DNA of 64,000 bases from an uncultured Kiritimatiellota bacterium (GTDB taxonomy: Bacteria > Verrucomicrobiota > Kiritimatiellia > RFP12 > UBA1067): assembly GCA_934643865.1 (NCBI GenBank), contig CAKUCX010000008.1:10118-74117 (forward strand). Direction: 5' to 3'. Below, piece after piece: positions 35,346 through 51,343 of the stretch. Position 1 is the stretch's first letter. Each line of letters begins with the position of its first letter. The translations under genes and the position numbers were made by a program. The notes beneath the pieces are model-generated. The model did not search any database. It worked only from the letters and a program-made list of their open reading frames with translations, and was not told where the DNA came from.

Positions 35346-36691
35346 CCGAGGAGTTCCTTCATTTTTGCTTCAAACTGTTCCGCGCGCGCGGCCACCGACG
35401 TCCGCAGCGCCGCCACGCGCCCCGCATAGAGCGCATAGTCGAGCCCGGCGGTGGCGCCCGCGTGCGTCTTCGCCGCGACGGCGGCGTCCGGGTCCTCCGT
35501 CGCGAGCGCCTCCAGGTTGTCGCGCACCTGATGGTAGGCTTCGCGCCAGGGCGTGCCGGCGGCGACCTTCCGGAGCGCGACATCCGTCGCGAACACGCCG
35601 GGGATGAACCCCGCGCGCAGCTTCGCCTCGTCGACGCCCAGGCCGCGCACGAACTTCGCGAGGATGCGCAGGGTCGTGCGCGTGATCGAGAGCCCCTTCA
35701 TGTAGAGGCCCTTGCAATCCTGCAGGTCGCGGTTGTACCCGCCGGGCATCGCGTGGAGCATCGAGAGGGCCGCCGTCGCGAGGCCGAGCACCTGGGCGGT
35801 CTTGGAGCGCACGAGCTCCAGGACGTCCGGGTTGTACTTCTGCGGCATGATCGAGCTGCCCGTGCAGTACGCGCGTGGCAGGGAGAAGTAGCCGAACTCC
35901 GGCATCGAGAAGAGGATCATGTCCTCCGCGAGGCGCGAGAGGACGGCCATCAGCTGCGCGAGCGCCGAGAGGAGCGCCGCCTCGTCCTCGCCGCGCCCCA
36001 TCGAGGCGCCGAAGACGTTGTGGAGCGGCCGCGCGAAGCCCAGGAGGTCGCTCGTCCGCTGCCGGTCGAGCGGCAGGGGCACGCCGTACCCCGCCGCGCT
36101 GCCGAGCGGACAGGCGTCGTTCAGCGTGTAGGCGGCCTCCAAGTTCGCCGTCTGGTCGAGGATCATCTCCGCGTGGCCCGTCGCCCACACGCCGACCGAG
36201 CTCGGCATCGCCGGCTGCAGGTGCGTGCGGCCCACCATCGGCACGCGGTCGTGGACCTTGCCGAAGTCGACGAGTGCCGCCGCGAGATCCGCCAGCTCCC
36301 CTTCGAGGCCCAGGAGCTGGTCCTTGATGTGGAGGCGCACGTCCACCGCGACCTGGTCGTTGCGGCTGCGGCCCGTGTGGATCTTCTTGCCGAGGTCGCC
36401 CAGCGTCTCCGTCAGGCGCGTCTCCACGGCCATGTGGACGTCCTGGTCCTGCTCGCGCACGACGAAGAAGCGGTCGGCCACCACGTCCGCGAGCGCGGCG
36501 CGCACGCGCGCGGCCTCCTCCTGCGTCACGACGGGCGGGGTGACGGGCATCTCCGAAAGCATCGTCACGTGGGCCGCCGTCCCGAGGCAGTCCCAGCGCA
36601 CAAGGTCCATGTCGAGGACAGGATCGTCCCCGACCGTGTAGTCGAGGACGTCCGGGTCAACGTCACCGGTTATCGTCTTTTCTGTCTTCAT
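35342..36691 (-). CDS. argH: Argininosuccinate lyase
   Basis: ArgH splits argininosuccinate into arginine and fumarate. The 449-residue protein shows KKIHTGRSRNDQVAVDVRLH (about 100-119), TVHLQPAMPSS-type substrate loop (GRTHLQPAMPSS) and the superfamily signature GSSIMPQKYNPDVLELVR (about 279-296). Most ArgH proteins have K rather than Y after MPQK. The start at 36691 lies within the 3' end of the upstream gene (29-bp overlap) and has only a weak Shine-Dalgarno. No other arginine genes are in the window. Confidence 0.88.
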   Translation of the reverse strand: MKTEKTITGDVDPDVLDYTVGDDPVLDMDLVRWDCLGTAAHVTMLSEMPVTPPVVTQEEAARVRAALADVVADRFFVVREQDQDVHMAVETRLTETLGDLGKKIHTGRSRNDQVAVDVRLHIKDQLLGLEGELADLAAALVDFGKVHDRVPMVGRTHLQPAMPSSVGVWATGHAEMILDQTANLEAAYTLNDACPLGSAAGYGVPLPLDRQRTSDLLGFARPLHNVFGASMGRGEDEAALLSALAQLMAVLSRLAEDMILFSMPEFGYFSLPRAYCTGSSIMPQKYNPDVLELVRSKTAQVLGLATAALSMLHAMPGGYNRDLQDCKGLYMKGLSITRTTLRILAKFVRGLGVDEAKLRAGFIPGVFATDVALRKVAAGTPWREAYHQVRDNLEALATEDPDAAVAAKTHAGATAGLDYALYAGRVAALRTSVAARAEQFEAKMKELLG

Positions 36692-37841
36692 CCAAGATCT
36701 CTTGCAGCTGCGCGTCCGCCTCGTCCAGCAGCCGCCCAAGCTCGCCGGGGGCCTCCCCGCGCGCCAGGGCCGCCAGGAACCGGCGGTAGGCCTCGGCCGC
36801 CTCGGCCAGAGCCGGGCCGCGTCCAAGGGCGCAGAACAGCATCTCCCGGGCCTTGCGCGCGGCGGCCTCGCGCAGGGCCGGATGGTCGGCCGAAAGCGCA
36901 ATCGCCTCGCGGAAGGTGCAGGATGTGCCATTCGCGCCTATATTTCTATCAAATTCGGCTGGATAAAGCAAGAGACGAGAGGTGAAAACCTTGAGATCCC
37001 ACCGGCTCGCCCGCCCCGGGGAGAGGACGGCGCGCGTAAGGCGGGCGAGGCGCTCGTCGCTCGCGCGGTCCTGCTCGTGGGGGTCCTTCTCGCCCGTCAG
37101 GTCGGCCGCGAGGCGCGCAGCGTCGAACGCCCGCCCAGCGGCGAAGCCCTCCAGCGTCTTGCGGAAGAGCTTCCGTTCCTTGAGCCACGCGACGACGTAG
37201 CCGCAGAGCGCCGCATCCTCCCCCTTCCCCGCCCGCAGGTTGCGGCAGAGGGCGGGGAAGAACGGCAGACGCGCCGCGCGCCACATCGCCAGCACCGCGC
37301 GCTTGTCGTCGTGGACCGTCTCCCCGTCGAGCCCCCGCAGGACCCCCAGCACCATCCAGCCCGGCATCGCCGCTGCCGCCGCCACGCCCGGCGGGCGGTT
37401 TCGGTCGATCCACCCCCGGAAATACGCCTTCACGATCGCGTAGCGCAGCGCCTCCAGATCCGAGAACCCCGGCGACGGCAGCCACACGTGCGTGATCGCC
37501 GCCCCCGCGCGCCGGCCCGCGCGGGAAATCACCCGCACGTCGTTCGTCGTGCCGTCCTGCGCGTGGATGAGGAGGCCCGCCCCGCCGCGCGGCATGGAGA
37601 GGCCGTAGACCCGCTCGACGTCGCGCACAAGGCGCGTCGTGAACTGGAGAATGGGCAGGCGAAACCCCACCGGGTCGCCCGGCACGTCCGCCGCCACAAC
37701 CTCCACGAAGCCGTCCGCGCCGCGCGCGACCTTCGGCATGTCCGCCGCGCGCCGCCGGAGAGGCGGCGCGTCCTCCGCCGCCTGCGCCCGGACGGCGAGG
37801 GCCGCACACGCCACGAGGGCGAGGAAAAGCATCCTCTTCAT
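36663..37841 (-). CDS. Secreted protein of unknown function
   Basis: This 392-residue protein has a signal peptide (MKRMLFLALVACAALAVRAQA). Its middle part, LEALRYAIVKAYFRGWIDRN then MPGWMVLGVLRG, is laid out like a gluzincin peptidase, but there is no HExxH, so any such relationship would be to an inactive form. The C-terminal quarter is helical and Ala/Glu-rich. It sits between mraY and argH with 4 bp and overlapping spacing, which makes a role linked to the cell envelope possible. No family recognised. Confidence 0.7.
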   Translation of the reverse strand: MKRMLFLALVACAALAVRAQAAEDAPPLRRRAADMPKVARGADGFVEVVAADVPGDPVGFRLPILQFTTRLVRDVERVYGLSMPRGGAGLLIHAQDGTTNDVRVISRAGRRAGAAITHVWLPSPGFSDLEALRYAIVKAYFRGWIDRNRPPGVAAAAAMPGWMVLGVLRGLDGETVHDDKRAVLAMWRAARLPFFPALCRNLRAGKGEDAALCGYVVAWLKERKLFRKTLEGFAAGRAFDAARLAADLTGEKDPHEQDRASDERLARLTRAVLSPGRASRWDLKVFTSRLLLYPAEFDRNIGANGTSCTFREAIALSADHPALREAAARKAREMLFCALGRGPALAEAAEAYRRFLAALARGEAPGELGRLLDEADAQLQEILDEDRKDDNR

Positions 37842-37845
37842 GCGC

Positions 37846-38967
37846 CTAGCGGATCTTGACGAGGAGGATGAGGATGATCGGCATCAGGAACGCCTGCACG
37901 AGGACGAAGCGCATGAGGACCTGCGCGTTCGACCACTTCAGCTCCCGCTTGCAGTGGTCGTGGAGCGGAAAGCGGACGCTCTGGACGAGCTTGACGAGGG
38001 GGTTGCGCCGCGCGCGCTCCTCCGGCGCCAGCATCGACGGCGGACGCACGTCCAGCCCGCAGCGGCGGAAGAGGCGCAGGAGGAGGATCTTCACAAGCCC
38101 GCCCCCGCCGTTCACGAGGACGACGGGCGCGAACGCGAAGAGGAGCAGCGGGTTGCCCGTCACAAGCACGCCCGCCCCGAGGAGGAGGCCGAGGAAGCGC
38201 GAGCCCGCGTCGCCCATGAGGACCTTCGACGGCTCGGCGTTCCACCACAGGTAGCCCGCGAAGCCGCCCGAAACCGTCAGGAGGAGGACGGCCCAGCGCA
38301 CGGCGAGGTAGTTGTGGGGGACGCGCAGGTAGTCGGCCATCGGGCGGTAGCCGACGAGGCCGTAGAGGAAGACGGCGAGCGCAACGAGGGAAATGACCGT
38401 CAGCGACCCCGCGAGGCCGTCCACGCCGTCCGAGCAGTTCGTCGCGTTCATGACGACGAAGAGGACGAAGGCCGCCGCCGGGACGTATGCCCACCAGGGG
38501 AGCGTCCAGACGCGCATCGTGAACGGCAGCCAGACGCGGCCCTCCAGCGCCGACCAGACGAAGAGGGCGACGCCGAGGCAGACGACGGCGTCCAAAAGCC
38601 CCTTCCGGAGCTGGCCCCACGGCTCGACGGCGCGGTCGTCGAGGTAGCCGAAGGCCATCGCGACGTAGAGGCAGAAGATCATGCCGAGCGCGGGCGCCGA
38701 AAGCGGCACCACGAGGAGGACGACCGGCAGGACGAGGAGCGTGACCCACAGGCCCGTGCCCGTCGGCTTGCCGACGGAGGCCATGCCGTCCCGGCCGAGG
38801 ACGGCCTTGCCGTGGTCGCGCGGCGAGAAGCGCCACAGCCTCGGCAGCAGAAAGGCGACGGCGAACGCCGCGAGGAGCGTCCCCGCCGCGGCGAGCAGAA
38901 CATGGGAGCGCAGAAGCCGAAACGGCCCCCACGCCGCTTCAAGGAAAGGGGCGAGATGGTAGAGCAT
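37846..38967 (-). CDS. mraY: Divergent phospho-N-acetylmuramoyl-pentapeptide transferase (MraY-like)
   Basis: MraY makes lipid I from UDP-MurNAc-pentapeptide and undecaprenyl phosphate at the inner membrane. The 373-residue protein has about ten transmembrane helices and the family motifs in order: GKPTGTG (usually GTPTMGG), FGYLDD (about 106), NATNCSDGVDGLAG (about 178), MGDAGSRFLG (about 253) and LHDHCKRELKWSNAQV (about 336; usually HHHFE..GW.E). Catalytic Asp pairs are kept, but the first and last motifs differ from the classical form. It heads a seven-gene operon away from any division/cell-wall cluster. A related polyprenyl-phosphate transferase (WecA family) is the main alternative. Confidence 0.75.
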   Translation of the reverse strand: MLYHLAPFLEAAWGPFRLLRSHVLLAAAGTLLAAFAVAFLLPRLWRFSPRDHGKAVLGRDGMASVGKPTGTGLWVTLLVLPVVLLVVPLSAPALGMIFCLYVAMAFGYLDDRAVEPWGQLRKGLLDAVVCLGVALFVWSALEGRVWLPFTMRVWTLPWWAYVPAAAFVLFVVMNATNCSDGVDGLAGSLTVISLVALAVFLYGLVGYRPMADYLRVPHNYLAVRWAVLLLTVSGGFAGYLWWNAEPSKVLMGDAGSRFLGLLLGAGVLVTGNPLLLFAFAPVVLVNGGGGLVKILLLRLFRRCGLDVRPPSMLAPEERARRNPLVKLVQSVRFPLHDHCKRELKWSNAQVLMRFVLVQAFLMPIILILLVKIR

Positions 38968-38990
38968 GGCTGAACATTCCTAAAGCGCAC

Positions 38991-38999
38991 AGTATACCA
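38991..38999 (-). promoter_or_regulatory. Extended -10 promoter of the mraY-apbE operon
   Basis: TGGTATACT on the minus strand, 23 bp upstream of the mraY ATG. It is the only promoter seen for seven tightly spaced genes down to 30896. Confidence 0.65.
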
Positions 39000-39048
39000 C
39001 ATGCGCGCCGCGCCGGGGCGGGCGGGCCGCCGCGCGCGCGTCGGCGCC

Positions 39049-41532
39049 TCACCGAACGAGGAGGAGCGTGCCGCCGGGCACGTAGACGAGGAGAAGCGCC
39101 TTCGCGTCGGCGGAGCGCGCGACCCTGAAATGCCCGGCGGCCTCGCCCGCCACCTTCGGCGCGCCCGTGATGCCGCCCGCCGCCGTCGCGAGGACGGCGC
39201 CCGACGGCCGGAGCGCCTTCATGTCGCCCTCCAGTTCAAGCGCGGCGCCCTCGCCAAAGACCAGCGCGCCGTCGGTCGCGAAGGCGCGCCCCGCCGCGAG
39301 ATCCGCCGCGCGCGCGACGAGGCGCGCCGTCACCGTCACGCCCGCCTCGGCGAGCCACGCGCTCGCCACGTTGACCGCAGGGCATCCAACGAGCTCCTGC
39401 ACGACGAGCGTGCGGCTCGGCGCCGCGAAGACGGCACCCGCCGTGCCGCTGAGGCGCTCCAGGCGGCGCACCGTCTTCGCCTCCTTCAGGGCCGCGTGGG
39501 CCGCCGTGCCCGGAATCGTCAGCGTGAAGAGCGGCGCGTCGCCCGTGTTCTCCAGGCGCGCGTAGTCGCCGGGATCGCGCGTGCCGCGCCCCAGGCGGTC
39601 GTAGACGAGCCCGCACTTCGCCTTGTCCGTCCACGTCGGGGCAGCCACCTTCGGCACCGACATGGCCGGCCCGACCTTTCGCCCCGACACGCCGATGCGC
39701 CACCAGAACGGGTTGGGGCCGGGCGTCAGCACGGCGTTGCCGAAGCAAATGTCGTCGCTCGCCCCCGTGGACTGCCGCCCGTAGACGCTCTTCCCGTTGA
39801 TCCAGAGGGTCGAGACCGTCGTCTCGGAGGCGGCGAACGTCCACGTCACGTTCGTGGCGTCGTGGTTCCAGACGTAGCCCTGATAGCAGAAGGTGTAGCC
39901 GTTCGCCGTCACGACCTCACCGAACTCATTCGTCGCCATCTCCTTCAGCTCGGCCGTCTCGTAGGCGAAGCGGACGGACGCCGTCACCCCGTTCGTCTGG
40001 CAGTTGTCGGCGTTGTCGCAGTGGAGGTTCGCGCGAACGGCGAGCAATTCCGGGCTCGCGCCTTCCTTGTGCCAGTAGGCATACGCCTTGTGGCCCTCGT
40101 AGAGGCCGCTGTTGAAGTTCCGGTCCGGCTCTTCAAGCGCCGCCGTGCCGGCCTCAAGGTCGAGCGCCGTGAAATCCGGCGCGTCCATCGAACACGTCAG
40201 CGTCGCGCCCGCCTTCTTGAGGACGCCGGCCCACGCGCCGGCGCAGTCGCCGACCGAGACGCTCCCCGTCACCTCCAGCTTCGGCAGGCGCCAGGCGTCC
40301 CCAAGGCGATCCTGGCCTTCTGAAAATGCGAGCGCGGCGTCGTGGGCGGAGAAGACGCCCGTTCCCATCGCGGCGGGCAGCGCGCCGTCCGCCATCGCCT
40401 TCAGGACGACGTTCGAGACGGCCAGCCCCTTGTCAAAGACGTTCGAGGGCGCGTGCAGCTCGATGGTCGGCGCGTGCGCGACGGCCATGTTGTTCCAGCA
40501 GATGGCGAGCGTGTCCCGCGCCGTGACCGGCCCCCGCAGGATCGTCACGTTCTCGTTGGGCGGCGCCTGCGCCCCGTTGCCCTGCCCGCACGCGCCGATG
40601 GCGGCGCGCCCCTCGAAGAGCAGCGGCCCGTCCCATGTGCCGCCGTAGCTCGTCGTCGTAAAGGGCCACTTCAGGCCGTTCGTCTCCAGAACCCGCACCG
40701 TCCAGGGCTTCGCGCCCACGCCCGTGCTCTCGTAGAGGTCGAGGGAGGCGCCGTCCCGCAGCGTGACGGTGTTCGACGCATCGCCTCCGAGCTTCGCGTA
40801 GTTGTTCATCGTCGCCCGCGCGCGAGAAATGACGAAATGCCCCGGATTCGTGACGACCGTTCGGATGCAGAAGGCGCCAGCGCCGTCCGTGTCGCAGAAC
40901 GTCAGCGTGTGCCCGTTCATGTCGAGGGAGTTGTTCGCGTTGTTGCAGGGGAAGTCCTGGTAGGTGCCCACCTGGACGATCTTCGCGTCGCCCGTCATCG
41001 TGAGCCGCGTGCCGCCCCACACGCCGTTGCGCTCCTTCCGCTCCGGGGTACGCGCGACGAGGGCGCCCATGCCGCCGACGCCCGCGCCGGCGAAGGCCAG
41101 CCGCTCGCCCGCGAAATCGAGCCTGTCGTCGGCCGTCGCGTCGAGGCATTCCGTCTCCAGCGTCGCGCCGTCGGCGACGAACGTGCCGTGATCCGTGTCG
41201 CCCAAGGCGCCCAGGGCGGTCAGGCGCAGGACCGCGCCCGCCGCCACGTGGACCTCGCCCGTGTAGCCGGCGGACTTGAGGTCGACGTCGATCTCAAGCC
41301 GCCCGCCCCCGGCGACGCGCAAATCCGCCGCCGCGTGGAGGCCGGCGCGCGTCGGCGTCTCGCCCGCCACGCTGCTCGTCACGTAGCCCTGCGCGAAGGC
41401 CTCGTCCAGCGTGTTCGTCGCCCCGTCCGGCAGCGTGACCGTGTAGACGGACGCCCCGGCGGCCGCGCCCGCGACCAAGATGCCCGCGAGGGCGCAACGC
41501 CGCCCTTGCGTGCCAAGAAACCAACGCTCCAT
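39049..41532 (-). CDS. Autotransporter-like secreted surface protein
   Basis: This 827-residue protein has an N-terminal signal sequence (about 10-28, ALAGILVAGAAAGASVY). A beta-strand-rich passenger region follows with segments such as DLRVAGGGRLEIDVDLKSAG, GTRLTMTGDAKIVQVGTYQD and VTLRDGASLDLYESTG. It has several cysteines and a long C-terminal beta region, ending PGGTLLLVR. The organisation and tail match the protein at 22191-24674 without close sequence identity. Function is unknown; adhesion or glycan binding is a guess. GGAGAGGAGGAG precedes the start. Forty bases of this gene recur at 41634-41673. Confidence 0.7.
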   Translation of the reverse strand: MERWFLGTQGRRCALAGILVAGAAAGASVYTVTLPDGATNTLDEAFAQGYVTSSVAGETPTRAGLHAAADLRVAGGGRLEIDVDLKSAGYTGEVHVAAGAVLRLTALGALGDTDHGTFVADGATLETECLDATADDRLDFAGERLAFAGAGVGGMGALVARTPERKERNGVWGGTRLTMTGDAKIVQVGTYQDFPCNNANNSLDMNGHTLTFCDTDGAGAFCIRTVVTNPGHFVISRARATMNNYAKLGGDASNTVTLRDGASLDLYESTGVGAKPWTVRVLETNGLKWPFTTTSYGGTWDGPLLFEGRAAIGACGQGNGAQAPPNENVTILRGPVTARDTLAICWNNMAVAHAPTIELHAPSNVFDKGLAVSNVVLKAMADGALPAAMGTGVFSAHDAALAFSEGQDRLGDAWRLPKLEVTGSVSVGDCAGAWAGVLKKAGATLTCSMDAPDFTALDLEAGTAALEEPDRNFNSGLYEGHKAYAYWHKEGASPELLAVRANLHCDNADNCQTNGVTASVRFAYETAELKEMATNEFGEVVTANGYTFCYQGYVWNHDATNVTWTFAASETTVSTLWINGKSVYGRQSTGASDDICFGNAVLTPGPNPFWWRIGVSGRKVGPAMSVPKVAAPTWTDKAKCGLVYDRLGRGTRDPGDYARLENTGDAPLFTLTIPGTAAHAALKEAKTVRRLERLSGTAGAVFAAPSRTLVVQELVGCPAVNVASAWLAEAGVTVTARLVARAADLAAGRAFATDGALVFGEGAALELEGDMKALRPSGAVLATAAGGITGAPKVAGEAAGHFRVARSADAKALLLVYVPGGTLLLVR

Positions 41533-41574
41533 CTCCGCTCCTCCTCTCCAAACGACACGACCGACTCAAAAAGC

Positions 41575-41583
41575 AGTCTAGCA
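41575..41583 (-). promoter_or_regulatory. Extended -10 promoter of the autotransporter-like gene
   Basis: TGCTAGACT on the minus strand, 42 bp before the start codon. It fits the extended -10 pattern of this genome with one change. Confidence 0.45.
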
Positions 41584-41610
41584 AAGCCCGCGCGCCCTGT
41601 CCAGCGCGAA

Positions 41611-41630
41611 GCGCCCTTTGCGAAGGGCGC
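41611..41630 (-). terminator. Hairpin downstream of queA
   Basis: GCGCCCTT-TGCG-AAGGGCGC is a perfect 8-bp stem with a 4-nt loop, 64 bp after the queA stop. No U-tract follows on the minus strand, so termination is uncertain. Confidence 0.4.
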
Positions 41631-41633
41631 GGA

Positions 41634-41673
41634 ACAATCTTCGCGTCGCCCGTCATCGTGAACCGCGTGCCGC
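41634..41673 (-). pseudogene. 40-bp fragment of an autotransporter-like gene
   Basis: This segment matches 40976-41015 at 38 of 40 bases, encoding the stretch TRFTMTGDAKI in the same orientation. It has no open frame around it. It is either a trace of a second copy of the surface-protein gene or a recombination scar next to queA. Confidence 0.6.
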
Positions 41674-41693
41674 GCTGCGGGCGGCGACGGGCC

Positions 41694-42797
41694 CTACACG
41701 ATCAGCATGCAGTCGCCGTAGGAGAAGAAGCGGTAGTTGGCGCGGACGGCGAGGGCGTAGGCGCAGAGCATCCGTTCGCGGCCCGCGAGGGCGCTCGTCA
41801 TCATGAGGAGCGTGGACTGCGGCAGATGGAAGTTCGTGAGCAGGCAGTCGCACACCCTGAACCTGTAGGGCGGGAAGATGAAGATGTTGCTCGCGCCGCT
41901 GCCGCCCACGACGAGCGGATCGCCGGGGGCCTTCTCGCGCGCAGCCACGGTCTCCAGCGTCCGCACGCTCGTGGAGCCGACGCAGAAGACGCGCCCGCCA
42001 CGGGCCTTGCAGGCGTTGATGGCGTCCGCCGTCTCGGGGGGCACGCTGAACGCCTCGAAGTCCATCTCGTGGTCCTCGATGTTCTCCGCCTTGACGGGAC
42101 GGAAGGTGCCGGGGCCCACATGGAGGGTGACGGCGACGCGCCGGACGCCCTTCGCGTCGAGCGCGGCGAAGATCTCGGGGGTGAAGTGGAGGCCCGCCGT
42201 GGGGGCCGCCACGCTGCCGAGGTGCTTCGCGTAGATGGTCTGGTAGCGCGCGCGGTCGGCCATCTCCTCCTCGCGCGTGCCCGCGCGGTGGACGTAGGGC
42301 GGCACGGGCGTGCGGCCGAATGCGTCGAGGAGCGCGTTCAATGGACGCGCCGAGACGAACGCGCACGTCCACATGCCGCCGCCGACCTTCTTCACGAGTT
42401 CGACGCGCAGCTCGCGGTTCGGCCCGAACACGGCGACCTGCCCCACGCGCGCGGGGCGCCCGGAGCCGACCATCACGCGCCAGGAGAGGACCTCGCCCGC
42501 GCGATCGCCGCGCGCCTCCAGGGAGTCCGCATCCGTCGCGGGCGAGACCATCAGCACCTCCACCGCGCCCGGCGAATCGCTCCACGTGCCGACGAGGCGC
42601 GCGGGAAACACCTTCGTGTCGTTCACCACGAGGAGGTCGTTCGCCGTGATGTACGCGGGGAAGTCGGCCACCGTGCGATGCTCCACCACGCCCGTGTCGC
42701 GGTGCAGCACCATCATGCGGTCATCGCCCCGCCGCGCGGAGGGGTGCTGGGCGATGAGCCGCGTGGGGAGGGGGTACCAGAACTGCCGGGTCTTCAT
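41694..42797 (-). CDS. queA: tRNA preQ1(34) S-adenosylmethionine ribosyltransferase-isomerase
   Basis: QueA transfers the ribosyl part of SAM to preQ1-modified tRNA in queuosine synthesis. The 367-residue protein shows LVVNDTKVFPARLVG, RYQTIYAKHLGSVAAPTAGL, HFTPE, LHVGPGTFRPV, VGSTSVRTLE and FIFPPYRF..LLTNFHLPQSTLLMM as expected. Its ATG is 3 bp after the rpoC stop, so it is co-transcribed with rpoBC. GluQRS, which acts on the finished queuosine, is encoded at 7225. Confidence 0.95.
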   Translation of the reverse strand: MKTRQFWYPLPTRLIAQHPSARRGDDRMMVLHRDTGVVEHRTVADFPAYITANDLLVVNDTKVFPARLVGTWSDSPGAVEVLMVSPATDADSLEARGDRAGEVLSWRVMVGSGRPARVGQVAVFGPNRELRVELVKKVGGGMWTCAFVSARPLNALLDAFGRTPVPPYVHRAGTREEEMADRARYQTIYAKHLGSVAAPTAGLHFTPEIFAALDAKGVRRVAVTLHVGPGTFRPVKAENIEDHEMDFEAFSVPPETADAINACKARGGRVFCVGSTSVRTLETVAAREKAPGDPLVVGGSGASNIFIFPPYRFRVCDCLLTNFHLPQSTLLMMTSALAGRERMLCAYALAVRANYRFFSYGDCMLIV

Positions 42798-42800
42798 CCC

Positions 42801-47186
<4,386 letters not shown>

Positions 47187-47210
47187 TCCAGTGTTCTCCT
47201 GTTCGCGAAA

Positions 47211-51134
<3,924 letters not shown>

Positions 51135-51267
51135 GGCTTACCTTTCAGTTGTGCGTCTGCACGGAAGTGAATCAAAACGGACGGATGCGGAAATCAGCGG
51201 TTTCGCCGCGAATGAAGTGTGGTAAGCGACCACTTTGTTAACTGTTTCGGCGGTGAAGCAAGCGAAT

Positions 51268-51276
51268 AGTATAGCA
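51268..51276 (-). promoter_or_regulatory. Extended -10 promoter of rpoB
   Basis: TGCTATACT on the minus strand, giving a leader of about 125 nt before rpoB. I see no clear ribosomal-protein-like binding structure in the leader. The rest of 51135-51343 holds nothing else recognisable. Confidence 0.65.
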
Positions 51277-51343
51277 CATCCCTTCGCTGGAAGATAGGGC
51301 GAAAATGAAGAAATGAAGAAATCGGCAAGCCGCCGCCGCGCGC

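Noticed and set aside
51135..51343. A ribosomal-protein or riboswitch leader upstream of rpoB
   Set aside because: Apart from the promoter, I could not find a convincing conserved structure in this stretch.
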